Positions 40,745-49,773 are shown, numbered from the stretch's first letter. The stretch is DNA of 64,000 nt from Candidatus Peregrinibacteria bacterium UBA1369 (GCA_002305925.1 DBRL01000014.1:98204-162203), one strand, 5' to 3'. The notes: a model not told the origin generated them from the sequence alone. Numbers and translations: made by a program.

Positions 40745-43129
40745 TTATATGGCCTTGAAAGTAATCTCACCTCTGTATAGGCCTGGCAGTGTTTGTGGTG
40801 GTATAAAGATGTTCAGTCGTGGTTTAACTGAGAAGATGGTCAGGTTGTTTTCCGTCTCGTCGCTTTCATCGCTGGTTTCGGGTGTAACTGTGAATAATTT
40901 GGCCAGATCACCCCGCCCAGTGAGCTTTCTTTCCGGTCCGGCTTCAATTATAGCCGGGGTGTCGGATTGGCTGACAATATTGACCGTACCTGGCGTGAAG
41001 GTGATGTTGCTCGCCGAGATGGAGCCGTTGCCGGAAAGCGCACTCAGGTCGGTAATGCTGAAGTAGACGGTCCAAGGGGTCGTTCTTTTTTGTACAAATA
41101 TCATTTCGTTCATTTCCTGACTGGAGCTTTTTCTCTCGCTGAAAGAAAAGTTTTGACTACCCAGTTTTAGGCGGTCGTTCGATAAGAAAAGGAAATTGGT
41201 GTCTGGTGTGGCTGTGATCTCTTTGATAATCAGTGGAGTTTCAACCAGCATCCTGATTAGTCGAGAAGATCCGACGATTGTGGTGGAGCTGCTGTCCGAG
41301 GTTATTGAGGAAATGAAATCCGAGTTGAGTATGTATTCGCTGATGACGTCAGGTGAAGCTGGTAATTCGCGTATCAATCCGGTGAGTAATTTAATTTCTT
41401 CCATCAGTTGTTGCAGGTCCGGAGCGGCTGTTTCGGTTTCAGATTCCGTGATTTCCGAGGTGGCGCTTTCCGAACTTTCTTCTTCCGTGGTTTCTGTCTC
41501 GATAGTTTCCAGCTCGTCCGTGGCCTCCAGGTCGGTTAAAAGATCTGTTTCCATGATTGTTTCCTCATCACTGCTGCTTTCGAGGTCGGTGATGAGTATG
41601 GTGTTGTCCAGAGTGCTGGCGAATTCAAAAATCGGTGGGAGTGTTTCTGTGTCATCGGTCGTTTCATCTGTTTTTTCAGCTTCTGTGGTAATAACGGCTG
41701 TGTCGGTCGGCTGGTCGACCTGTTCCACAAGATCCAGTGGTGCGACCTCTGATGTGATTTGAATCTGACGGTTTTTGTAGTTGATGGTTCTCGCTTTCTT
41801 CAGTGTGGTGGAGAGAGGGATCTGAATTTCCTCGCCAGAGAGACTGTTGCGCATTTGCAAAACCATGTCTTGTCCGGAGGGTGCTCGAACCAGGACGATA
41901 ATTCCGTCGTTGTCCGGACCAGTGTAATTCTGGAAATTGATACTGTCTTGAGTTGTGTTGACTTGAATACTGTCAGATATTTCATTGTGCAGTTTTTCAA
42001 TTTCGTCGAAGTGGCCGTTTTTGATTGAAAGTTGTCCCCGCCAGGCGGTAACTGTTTCGTCTTTAGTGCTAAAATTGGTGAAATTGCCCCATTTGATAGT
42101 GGTGAGGTAGGCCTGCTCGTCCTGGCCAAAGATGTTTGTCTGAAGGGATTTACCCTGAGTCTGTATGCCGTTTATTACGCCGGCCGAGAAGAAGGTGATG
42201 GTGAGCAGTATGGCCAAATGCGTTTTGCGGCAGTTTGGACAATTGAGACTTTTTTTACAATCTGCGGCCGAGAGTCTGATTAGCCAGATAAAAGAGCAGA
42301 ACAGCAATAGTCCCATTAATTCGCTTATGGGTAGCCGAAACTCGTTTTTCAGTACAAAGGTTTGTAGTTCTCCGTTGATGCTTAGTTGGCCAACAATATG
42401 TTCGTTGCCGATGGGAGTGCGGCTGGTTTGAAGAGTGATTTTTTGTTCCTCGCCAGGTTGCAGCCTGATGTCCTGTTTGTCCGTCTGTGCCGGACCATGG
42501 GTTAGGTTGCCAAGTTTAGCCTCGCCCTTCAAAATAGTGTTTCCTTTGTTGACAAGCGTTGTTTTGTAAACAAGTTTTCCGTTTTCCTCCTCTTGTCGCG
42601 AATTGATTAATTTATATGCTGTCTGAGGGGGTTGGCCGGTAATTGTGGCCTGGATCCTGATGCCCGTGTCCAAGTTGATTATTCCTCCCCGGCCATCGTC
42701 GAGGCGCTGACTGGCCATGATTGCCCCTGCGTGTTTTCCCATAGCGGCATTTTCCGGTATTTTGATTTTGAATGTGACATTTTTTTCTGCACCCGCTTCT
42801 AAAACGATTTTTTCTGTTCCAAGGCTGATCCAGTTAATCAGATCGTTGTGTTCGGTCCTTTGTTCCAAAAGTTCGAAGTTTTGACCATTGATCTCGGCCC
42901 TGTGGAGATATAGTTTTAATTCCGCTGTTTCCCGTCCCGAATTGCGGATAGTCAGTTCGCCGGGAAGTTCCGTCCCCGGTCTTGCGGTAAAAGCAATGTT
43001 TTCCGTTCCTTCGCGCCCGTGAATTTCTATGCCGTTGAGGATACTGGCGGCCAGTACCGATTGTGGCAAAAGTATTGCCATGGTCAGTAGTGCGGTCAGC
43101 AGTCTGTATTTTGTTGTAGATTTGTTCAT
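40745..43129 (-). CDS. Fusion of WxL-interacting-like and WxL-like proteins
   Basis: 794 residues. Signal peptide (1-28); WxL-interacting-like ectodomain (30-260: LTIRNSGRETAELKLY, INWISLGTEKIVLEAGAEKN, KIPENAAMGKHAGAIMAS); membrane helix 269-286; short basic cytoplasmic loop with C291, C297 and C300 (CPNC, a half zinc ribbon); second membrane helix 304-320; ectodomain with a Thr/Glu-rich stalk (~450-560); and a C-terminal WxL-like domain with PWTVYFSITDLSALSG (a true W-x-V strand) and LPGLYRGEITFKAI at the end. The second helix sits where the signal peptide of a separate WxL gene would be, so it appears to be a gene fusion of the WxLIP-WxL pairs seen elsewhere in this operon. Starts 27 nt after the upstream stop. 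Confidence 0.68.
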   Translation of the reverse strand: MNKSTTKYRLLTALLTMAILLPQSVLAASILNGIEIHGREGTENIAFTARPGTELPGELTIRNSGRETAELKLYLHRAEINGQNFELLEQRTEHNDLINWISLGTEKIVLEAGAEKNVTFKIKIPENAAMGKHAGAIMASQRLDDGRGGIINLDTGIRIQATITGQPPQTAYKLINSRQEEENGKLVYKTTLVNKGNTILKGEAKLGNLTHGPAQTDKQDIRLQPGEEQKITLQTSRTPIGNEHIVGQLSINGELQTFVLKNEFRLPISELMGLLLFCSFIWLIRLSAADCKKSLNCPNCRKTHLAILLTITFFSAGVINGIQTQGKSLQTNIFGQDEQAYLTTIKWGNFTNFSTKDETVTAWRGQLSIKNGHFDEIEKLHNEISDSIQVNTTQDSINFQNYTGPDNDGIIVLVRAPSGQDMVLQMRNSLSGEEIQIPLSTTLKKARTINYKNRQIQITSEVAPLDLVEQVDQPTDTAVITTEAEKTDETTDDTETLPPIFEFASTLDNTILITDLESSSDEETIMETDLLTDLEATDELETIETETTEEESSESATSEITESETETAAPDLQQLMEEIKLLTGLIRELPASPDVISEYILNSDFISSITSDSSSTTIVGSSRLIRMLVETPLIIKEITATPDTNFLFLSNDRLKLGSQNFSFSERKSSSQEMNEMIFVQKRTTPWTVYFSITDLSALSGNGSISASNITFTPGTVNIVSQSDTPAIIEAGPERKLTGRGDLAKLFTVTPETSDESDETENNLTIFSVKPRLNIFIPPQTLPGLYRGEITFKAI

Positions 43130-43156
43130 TGTTTTACGGCGCTAGTAAGTGACTTT

Positions 43157-44182
43157 TTAGACGATAGTGAAATCCAAGATTCCTTCATAGGTGCCGGGAA
43201 GCTGTCCGGCTGGAATGGTGTTTTGCAGGAAAGGATAGATTTTCCATTGGCCGGGCGCTGCACCGCTGCCACTGCCAAGTGAGAGACTGCGAATGTCCAA
43301 TGATTCCACTCTGATGCCGGCTGCCGGTGCCGATGTGAAAATGTCTGTGAGTAACAATGTGTTTTCATCGATGATCATGTCGACTGTGTTCGTGGGCGGC
43401 AGGACGCCGCTGTCCAGCGGGAAGCTAATTAATTCGCCTACGCTGAACTGGTAGGCGTCGTCAACGTATAGATTCAGTCCCGAACTGTTGGCCAGGGTAG
43501 TCGCAGCTCCCCGAAAACTGGCGTATTGATCGGTTTGTGAGTTGAGTGAAAAATCGTTTTCCCCACCATAGACCGTCTCGAGTGTTTCACCGTGGCGAAT
43601 GGCGAAATTGGCCAGTGAAATACATCTCTTTGGGGAGACATCACATCTGACTATACGATTGACGGTTAGTCCGGCTCCCGGTGCCGAAGGTGAAAAACTC
43701 TCCGACAGCGTGAGGGTTGTACCATCGTCGACAGATTGCACCAGATGATAGTCGTTTTCACCGTCGAAGCTGTCGATAAATATTGTGTCTCCTCCGGTGA
43801 AACCACTGGTGTCTTCTACTTTTAGCTGATTGTCGGCGCTACCGGCGATGGTGGTGGTTTGCAGGGTTTCATTGCGTTTCAATTCGCTGGTGGTGACCGT
43901 AACATCAAAAGGATTGCCCCCGTTTTCATCAATGATCAGAAGATAGTTGTTTTCACTTTGTAACGGGTCGTTTTCACCAATGTCGGCAAAGCTGACAATG
44001 TTGTTTCTGGTTGAGGTGGTAGTGCTAAGCGTGGGGAAGGAGATTTGAGATGGTCCCCGCAACTTGTACCCGCCGCCGAGAATTTCCAGTTCTACCAATT
44101 GGGCGAAAATAGGCGTAGCGTTGCCAATCAGGAGTATGGAGCTAATCAATACGATGATTTTTTTATACTTTGCTTTGTTCAT
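43157..44182 (-). CDS. Secreted WxL-like domain protein
   Basis: 341 residues from the ATG at 44182, whose ATGA overlaps the stop of the previous gene; a longer frame from 44515 is inside that gene and is rejected. Signal peptide (1-28, IIVLISSILLIGNATPIFA). Strand FDVTVTTSELKRNETLQ matches the first WxL-type motif, interrupted by two related inserted repeats (VEDTSGFTGGDTIFIDSF and VDDAYQFSVGELISFPLD). The end GQWKIYPFLQNTIPAGQLPG followed by TYEGILDFTIV is close to the ends of the proteins at 44811 and 40745. Cys pair C-DVSPKR-C is present. Confidence 0.6.
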   Translation of the reverse strand: MNKAKYKKIIVLISSILLIGNATPIFAQLVELEILGGGYKLRGPSQISFPTLSTTTSTRNNIVSFADIGENDPLQSENNYLLIIDENGGNPFDVTVTTSELKRNETLQTTTIAGSADNQLKVEDTSGFTGGDTIFIDSFDGENDYHLVQSVDDGTTLTLSESFSPSAPGAGLTVNRIVRCDVSPKRCISLANFAIRHGETLETVYGGENDFSLNSQTDQYASFRGAATTLANSSGLNLYVDDAYQFSVGELISFPLDSGVLPPTNTVDMIIDENTLLLTDIFTSAPAAGIRVESLDIRSLSLGSGSGAAPGQWKIYPFLQNTIPAGQLPGTYEGILDFTIV

Positions 44183-44811
44183 TGGAATGTTTTTTTTTGT
44201 TTGTTCGTATATGTGCCATAGGCAATCCCACCGAGGGAAAGCAGAATCAGGGCAATCTGCAATTGGTAGTCTTCCGGTCCAAAGGTGTTGCTCTGCAAGT
44301 CTTTGCGGTCGGTGACGGTGAGATAGATGCGGTTGCCGATGCGAGTATTTATATTCATTCCTGACGGGTTTCGATTGTTTTCGCCTATTTCCGAAACCAT
44401 GGCGACGGCCTGATATTCGCCAGGTGCAGTGTTTTGAGGTATTTCGATGGTGAGGGCGATTTGTTTTTTCCCACGCGGCGCTAAAAGCGAAATTTGATCT
44501 TCGGCCTTGATCCAAAGTCCGGCATTTTGCGGCGGTGAGTTTTCAATCAGTTCGATTTGTGGCCGGTTGCCGCTGCTTTCGATGATTTTTGTCTGCAGTG
44601 TCAGATTATTGTCGGTGAGATTTTCCAGTGTGATAAATTCCCGATAAGTTTTTCCTGGGTTTACATCCCTGACTATCCAGGCGGCATTGTTTTCCGTGCG
44701 GGAGGGGTAGGTGGTGAATCGTCCAAACAAGCCGCTTTCTCCGCTCGCCGTGGCGGTTAGTAGAAGGCTGATGGCCAGTGATGCCGTGATGTAGAGCCGC
44801 ATGGTTTTCAT
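44179..44811 (-). CDS. WxL-interacting-like membrane-anchored protein (no LysM)
   Basis: 210 residues from the ATG at 44811, in a TGATG overlap with the preceding stop. Signal peptide (to about 23), single Ig-like WxLIP-type ectodomain (DVNPGKTYREFITLENLTDN, LWIKAEDQISLLAPRGKKQI, IEIPQNTAPGEYQAVAMVSE), conserved RIGNRIYLTVTD at its end, a membrane helix (about 182-199) and a short basic tail (TNKQKKTFQ). It is coupled on both sides to WxL-like genes (4-nt and 3-nt overlaps), which argues for a stoichiometric complex. Confidence 0.65.
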   Translation of the reverse strand: MKTMRLYITASLAISLLLTATASGESGLFGRFTTYPSRTENNAAWIVRDVNPGKTYREFITLENLTDNNLTLQTKIIESSGNRPQIELIENSPPQNAGLWIKAEDQISLLAPRGKKQIALTIEIPQNTAPGEYQAVAMVSEIGENNRNPSGMNINTRIGNRIYLTVTDRKDLQSNTFGPEDYQLQIALILLSLGGIAYGTYTNKQKKTFQ

Positions 44812-47800
44812 CAGATCAGTGTGAAGGTTAATGTGCCGCTGTAAGTTCCACTGTTGGCGCTTTCCGGGATGCTGAGTTTGGTGCGGGGACAGATCTTCCA
44901 TGATCCCGTATTGGCATTGTTTTTGACAAGCAGTGTTTGTACCGTCCCGAGGTTGGCTTCCTGTCCAGGGTTGGTGGATGGCGATAGAGTTACGTCGGTG
45001 ATGGACGAGAATGGGGCCAGATTGCTGATCAGCGGGTTGATGCCATCGTTGTTTTCTATGACAAAATTACTGTTGGCGATAGTTAGAGTGGGAATGGTTG
45101 AATGCACGAGATCAGTAAGAGAAACGGTCAAGTCAAATTCGCTGCCGTCGAGGTCGGTAATTCTAATGCAACTGGGGTTGAGATCGGCCAGATCCACGCT
45201 GGCTGTACTGTTGCGGTTGACTACCCCAAAGTCGATTGTCTGCGGTACGATGATGTATTTCCCACCCGGGGTAATCTGCTGTTCGGTCGTTGGGGAAAGG
45301 TCTTCTTTGGTCCCCAGGCTGAACGGGTCGTCTATAATTTGCTGGTAGACGCCATTGTTGTCCGGCAGGGGACTGGTTCCATTACTGGCGTAGGTTATAG
45401 CCGCAAATTTTCCAATGTCATCCGTACTGCCAGAATGATAGGCGACATCCAGCGAACTGAAAGTCTGTCCGTAAGCCATTTGTTCACTTGCTGAAAAGCT
45501 TGGCCCTGCCATGATCCAGTCTGGTGTATTGGTGCCTTCGTCAACACTGAAGCGGAAAAAATTTCCGGCGATGTATTCGATATTGTCTCTGGTTGAATAG
45601 TCGGTCATATTAAAATCAAGAACCGGCTCCGAACCGATGATGCCATATTCGGTAATGGCAATCAGAGTGTCATAGACGACCTCGATCAGACCCTTGTCGG
45701 TTAGGTCGAGGTCACTAACATAATTGCCCGTTTCAAAGTTGAGCGCTTCACTGTTGGCGAAGTGCAAGTTGCGGAGCATTCCGGTTCCATAGATGCCAGT
45801 GTAGGAGTCGTTGTAAGGAGCGTTGTCGAGAGTTCCCCCAGTAGGCGAAAACAGGCCGTTATCTTCTTCCAGATTGATGGTGTCTGTCCCGATGGCTACT
45901 ACTTTACCGCTACCTCCGTTGATTGTGTCGTTGACAATTTGGTCCAGGGTAAAGTGCGTGGAGATGTCGTGATCAAACTCCAAAACCGTGCCAAAGCTGG
46001 TCGCGGTAACCGTATATGTGTCCGCGGTCCCGATTTCCACTTCATAGGGGAAGTCCATATTGGCGTCGGCTATATAAATGTGAGTGCCGAAACCATCGGT
46101 AACGTTGGCGGTACGGCTGAGGTATTTGTTGTAAATTGCGCCGGAGGTTAGAAGACTCGGGATGTCGGCCGGGAAGAAGAGTACCTGATTAGTGTTTGGT
46201 GAAAAACTGGCGTTGTTTTGTCCGACCACAAGAATGTTTTGTGTAGCCGGGTCGATTGAAACGCTGGCTTCCTGGTCCCAGCTGAGATCGTTCAGGTCTT
46301 CGGTTTCACTGTAGGCAGAGTCATAGAAACCGATGTTTAATTTGATGCCGGTTCCAATCTCGGCAACTCTGGTGGCGGTGCGCACGTAATAAAACGGGTC
46401 AAGAGGCGGGGTGAATGTTGAGTTGGCGGAGTTGTATGCTCCGTCAATGTCATGTGTATAAAAGGCACCTTCATTGTTGACAGCGTTTTGGACTATAGTT
46501 GTCGCGGTGTCCAGGTAGCCACTGGTCAGAAAGCCAGCGGAATTGTCTCGCCAAGCGGCGAAGAATTTGCTGTTGCCACTGGTGCCGGTAGTACCGTCGG
46601 CAGTGGGGTTAAGAGCTATTTTGGGTTGTCGAATGCCGTTGGCCGTTGGTGAGAGTGCCGCGTGAATGTTGTTTGTGTTGTTATGATAGTAGAGATAAAT
46701 TGTCGAATCACTGTCGAAATTTTCTTCGTGATAGACAACGGCGAATTGCCCATAATTGCCCGCAGATACGTCGGGCATGTATTGGGCAAAGGATGTGTTT
46801 TGGTTTGCCAAAGTTTCCGGACCGATTGGCGTGCCGTCGGCATTGAAGAGACGGTAATAGATTCCGTCGGCGTCGGGTGATCCTTCGCCACTCCAAACAA
46901 TGACAAATTTTCCGTAATCAGGAGACTCCGCCGGTTCATTAAAATAGGCGACCGCCGGTTCGTTCTGTTCTCCTACGACGGTGGTGTTGGCCAGGCTGAG
47001 GTTCTTGACCGGGTTGCCGTAGCGGTTGTAGATTGTAAAGACAACGTCATAATCAATTCCATTGTAGTTCTGATAGACTATTATATAGTCACCGTTACTG
47101 TTTTTGGCTACCCGGGGAGATTCTTGCGGATTGGAGTCGGGCGCGTGAATGACCTCTTCGTGGTCGAGGCGCAAAAACTGGGTCGGGAATATTTGTGTGA
47201 TGCTGTTAGTGCCATCATTGTAGGCAACGGTGTAATGTCCGTCGCGGTTTGAAGCAAGTGCCAGTTCATTCGACATTTCGTCACTTTCGGCGACGGTAAT
47301 TGTACTGCCGCTGGCCCGGAGCGTGTCGGTGTAGTTCTGGACTTTTATTTTGCCCGTTTCCAGAAGCGGTGACTCTCGCCAGGCCACTGTCAGGTAGTCA
47401 ATGTTGCTGTTTTCGTAAGGATGTTGGCGTTTGAGATCGTATAGATTTTTGAAGACTGCAATTTGTGGTGAGGCTTTGGGCGTACTGTCGGATTGGCCCG
47501 CTCTGGCAATGACCGGCTCTCCGGCCCGGCTGGTGCTGTCGCAGTAGTAATTGGCCGGAGTCAGCGGATCATATTCGCAGTAGACTTTTTTGATGATTAT
47601 TTCTTCAGTTGATAGATCGGGTTGGTTGAGATAGGTTACATAAAAAGTTTCGAAATAGGGATCGGTAAGCGAGACAACGCTATCTGAAGTCCCAGCTATA
47701 TCCGGCTGTTCGGCGGTGAGTTCGGCCAGGGTTAGCTGTGGTGAAATGATGTTGGCATCAAGGCTGATGCTTCTGGCGTGGATATTGTGAATCATTGCCG

Positions 47801-48563
47801 GTTGGCCGGCCATTATCTCTTCGTAAATCACCATAAAGTGTTCACCGGAAAAGCCGATGTTTGGACCGACCTGATTCCCCGCGCTGAAAGGGTTGATCAG
47901 TTCGTTGTCCAGGTGCGCTTTGCTTAGATACTCATCGAACCCCTGAAAGTAGATGTCATAATTCGTGCAACTGCCGTCGTCGCAACCCTGAAAGACTACG
48001 CCGATTGCCGTGCCATCTGGTGAGGCTGCCAGGCGTGGTTGGGCGTTTTGGTCAATAATTATACCGTTTTCGACTGTTTGCGTTGCCGCGCCGTCGGTGT
48101 AAGAATTTTTGTAATACTGCACCAGTTTGATGGTGGTGAGGACACCACTTTCCTCATAAATGTAGGTGATCAGGATATGGCTTGGGCTTACCGCGATGTC
48201 CGGCAGGTGGAAATCAAGGAGCGGGTCACAGCTGCTTTCGACCTCGGTTTCTTGGGTAATCGGCAGGCCGGCCTTGTTGTAGGCCTGATAAAAAATGCCA
48301 CGACAGGATGCCATCAGCTCAAAGTCGTAATAATCTTTTTTCCAGACATAATATTGATTTCCCTCTGAATCCATCTCGGCACGGATTTGGCTTATTTCGT
48401 TGGCGTTGTCCAGAGTGATTTCGTGCAGGGGAGTGGCATTGGGAAGGTGCGCTGCTTTGCTGTGGGGGGTGGGGCCATGGTAAATTGTGCCGATCAGCAT
48501 TGAGCTGATTGTCACTACCAGGCAAAGCCAGGAGGCCGATTTGATCAGGTGCTTATTATTCAT
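44811..48563 (-). CDS. Large secreted beta-propeller protein with C-terminal WxL-like domain
   Basis: 1250 residues. Signal peptide/anchor (about 8-27). Residues ~50-700 hold repeated strands typical of propeller-type sheets (DIAVSPSHILITYIY, QPRLAASPDGTAIGVVFQG, PRVAKNSNGDYIIVYQNY, GKFVIVWSGEGSPD, QFAVVYHEEN), similar to surface proteins built of many Y-x-V-x-W blades. Residues ~700-1090 are another beta region with a short domain DTYTVTATSFGTVLEF. The last ~140 residues form the WxL-like domain: FDLTVSLTDLVHSTIPTL, then GSWKICPRTKLSIP and SGTYSGTLTFTLI. Start overlaps the upstream gene by 8 nt. Possibly a carbohydrate- or surface-binding extracellular protein. Confidence 0.65.
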   Translation of the reverse strand: MNNKHLIKSASWLCLVVTISSMLIGTIYHGPTPHSKAAHLPNATPLHEITLDNANEISQIRAEMDSEGNQYYVWKKDYYDFELMASCRGIFYQAYNKAGLPITQETEVESSCDPLLDFHLPDIAVSPSHILITYIYEESGVLTTIKLVQYYKNSYTDGAATQTVENGIIIDQNAQPRLAASPDGTAIGVVFQGCDDGSCTNYDIYFQGFDEYLSKAHLDNELINPFSAGNQVGPNIGFSGEHFMVIYEEIMAGQPAMIHNIHARSISLDANIISPQLTLAELTAEQPDIAGTSDSVVSLTDPYFETFYVTYLNQPDLSTEEIIIKKVYCEYDPLTPANYYCDSTSRAGEPVIARAGQSDSTPKASPQIAVFKNLYDLKRQHPYENSNIDYLTVAWRESPLLETGKIKVQNYTDTLRASGSTITVAESDEMSNELALASNRDGHYTVAYNDGTNSITQIFPTQFLRLDHEEVIHAPDSNPQESPRVAKNSNGDYIIVYQNYNGIDYDVVFTIYNRYGNPVKNLSLANTTVVGEQNEPAVAYFNEPAESPDYGKFVIVWSGEGSPDADGIYYRLFNADGTPIGPETLANQNTSFAQYMPDVSAGNYGQFAVVYHEENFDSDSTIYLYYHNNTNNIHAALSPTANGIRQPKIALNPTADGTTGTSGNSKFFAAWRDNSAGFLTSGYLDTATTIVQNAVNNEGAFYTHDIDGAYNSANSTFTPPLDPFYYVRTATRVAEIGTGIKLNIGFYDSAYSETEDLNDLSWDQEASVSIDPATQNILVVGQNNASFSPNTNQVLFFPADIPSLLTSGAIYNKYLSRTANVTDGFGTHIYIADANMDFPYEVEIGTADTYTVTATSFGTVLEFDHDISTHFTLDQIVNDTINGGSGKVVAIGTDTINLEEDNGLFSPTGGTLDNAPYNDSYTGIYGTGMLRNLHFANSEALNFETGNYVSDLDLTDKGLIEVVYDTLIAITEYGIIGSEPVLDFNMTDYSTRDNIEYIAGNFFRFSVDEGTNTPDWIMAGPSFSASEQMAYGQTFSSLDVAYHSGSTDDIGKFAAITYASNGTSPLPDNNGVYQQIIDDPFSLGTKEDLSPTTEQQITPGGKYIIVPQTIDFGVVNRNSTASVDLADLNPSCIRITDLDGSEFDLTVSLTDLVHSTIPTLTIANSNFVIENNDGINPLISNLAPFSSITDVTLSPSTNPGQEANLGTVQTLLVKNNANTGSWKICPRTKLSIPESANSGTYSGTLTFTLI

Positions 48564-49713
48564 GTTTATTTTTGCTACTTGTCGGGATTTTTATTGATTG
48601 ATTTGGTTCGATGACAAAGGGAGCCCGCAGTTTGTTGATTTTGGCGATGGTCTGCCAACGGACGCCCTGTCTCTTGGCGATGCTGATTACGGTGTCACCT
48701 TCCTGGACTGTATAGTCAAAAGCCCGGTGCAGCAGAGATGTGTAGTAACGTTTTCTGCCGAGCATGCCCAGGCCGATGAGCGTAGCTACGGCCAATGTGA
48801 CAATCGCCAATGCCCAGGGGAAAATAAAAACTTTCACCTCTAAAGTCTCGGTCAGAACGGTACCATGTAGTGAATCAAAGCGTCCCTGGTCGTCTTCGCG
48901 ATAGTAGATTTCTGCTTTTACCGTGAAACTTCCGAAACTGTCACCGGGGTCCCATTCCATCATGGGCGCGGTCGAACTGCCGGGCAGTGATTTGCCCAGT
49001 CGCGATTCGAGTGTTTTTAGCTCGCGTCCCCAGGTGTCGTAAATGTGCAGTACTGCCTGTGGTTCAAAGGCAACATTGCCGTTGTTGGTGAAATTGAAGG
49101 TAAAGAGGATTTTTTTCTGGGAGCTGCTTTTCCAAAGCAGATTGCGCAGGGTGATGTCATGTTTGATTTCTCCAGGTATGGTTAGGTAGATCCTGTTGCC
49201 GGTGCGCGTTTTGATTTGGATGTTGCCCGGACACTCTCCGTTACCGTTTGTTAACAGACCGTTCGGGCAGGTTCCAGTGTTGACCTGTTCGTTAATGATG
49301 CTGCCGAAGTATTGACCTGGCGCTATACCCAGTGGAATTTCGATGCTGAAGGGAATTTCAATACTTTCGCCCGGTTCCAGTGTAACTTCTTTGTCCGAAA
49401 GAGTGCTCCAAAGCCCGATGCCGTTCTGCTCTTCGCTTTCGAGCTTGGGGGTAAAGCTGCCCGCCTGATTGACTGTTGCATCTGCCGCATAGAGTCTGAC
49501 GGTTTCTTCGTGCTCGCCAATATTTCTAAGAATCAATGAATCTTTGACGGTTGTTCCGGGGTACTGGTAATAACGGAACCAACTGAGATTGTTGCTGTAA
49601 ATATCCGGGGTTTTGACTGTTGAGACAATCATTGAGTTGCCCAGCGCGAGATGTGGTACAATGCACCCCACTATGCCCAGTCCAAACAGGTATTTGATTA
49701 ATTTGTTTTTCAT
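48556..49713 (-). CDS. WxL-interacting-like protein with membrane helix and C-terminal LysM; first gene of operon
   Basis: 385 residues. Signal peptide (1-26), Ig-like domain one (45-140: YPGTTVKDSLILRNIGEHEE, LWSTLSDKEVTLEPGESIEI, EIPLGIAPGQYFGSI), conserved TRTGNRIYLTIPGEI, Ig-like domain two (185-292), membrane helix 297-318, basic RKRYY and a LysM (334-377: DYTVQEGDTVISIAKRQGVRW, IEPNQSIKIP). A C-x9-C pair lies in the first domain. It follows a near-consensus promoter with a 25-nt leader and overlaps the next gene by 8 nt, so it should be the lead gene of the 21-kb surface operon. Confidence 0.7.
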   Translation of the reverse strand: MKNKLIKYLFGLGIVGCIVPHLALGNSMIVSTVKTPDIYSNNLSWFRYYQYPGTTVKDSLILRNIGEHEETVRLYAADATVNQAGSFTPKLESEEQNGIGLWSTLSDKEVTLEPGESIEIPFSIEIPLGIAPGQYFGSIINEQVNTGTCPNGLLTNGNGECPGNIQIKTRTGNRIYLTIPGEIKHDITLRNLLWKSSSQKKILFTFNFTNNGNVAFEPQAVLHIYDTWGRELKTLESRLGKSLPGSSTAPMMEWDPGDSFGSFTVKAEIYYREDDQGRFDSLHGTVLTETLEVKVFIFPWALAIVTLAVATLIGLGMLGRKRYYTSLLHRAFDYTVQEGDTVISIAKRQGVRWQTIAKINKLRAPFVIEPNQSIKIPTSSKNKHE

Positions 49714-49744
49714 GCTGCGTAGTCCAGGTTCAAAATATCAAATA

Positions 49745-49773
49745 ATTATACCTTAAAAACCCTTTTGGGTCAA
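49745..49773 (-). promoter_or_regulatory. Promoter of the surface-protein operon
   Basis: On the minus strand TTGACC (49773-49768), 17 bp and TATAAT (49750-49745). Transcription would start near 49738. Confidence 0.75.

Noticed and set aside
43157..44515. Longer N-terminus for the secreted WxL-like protein
   Set aside because: The extension runs through the upstream anchor gene in another frame; the signal peptide begins at the ATG at 44182.
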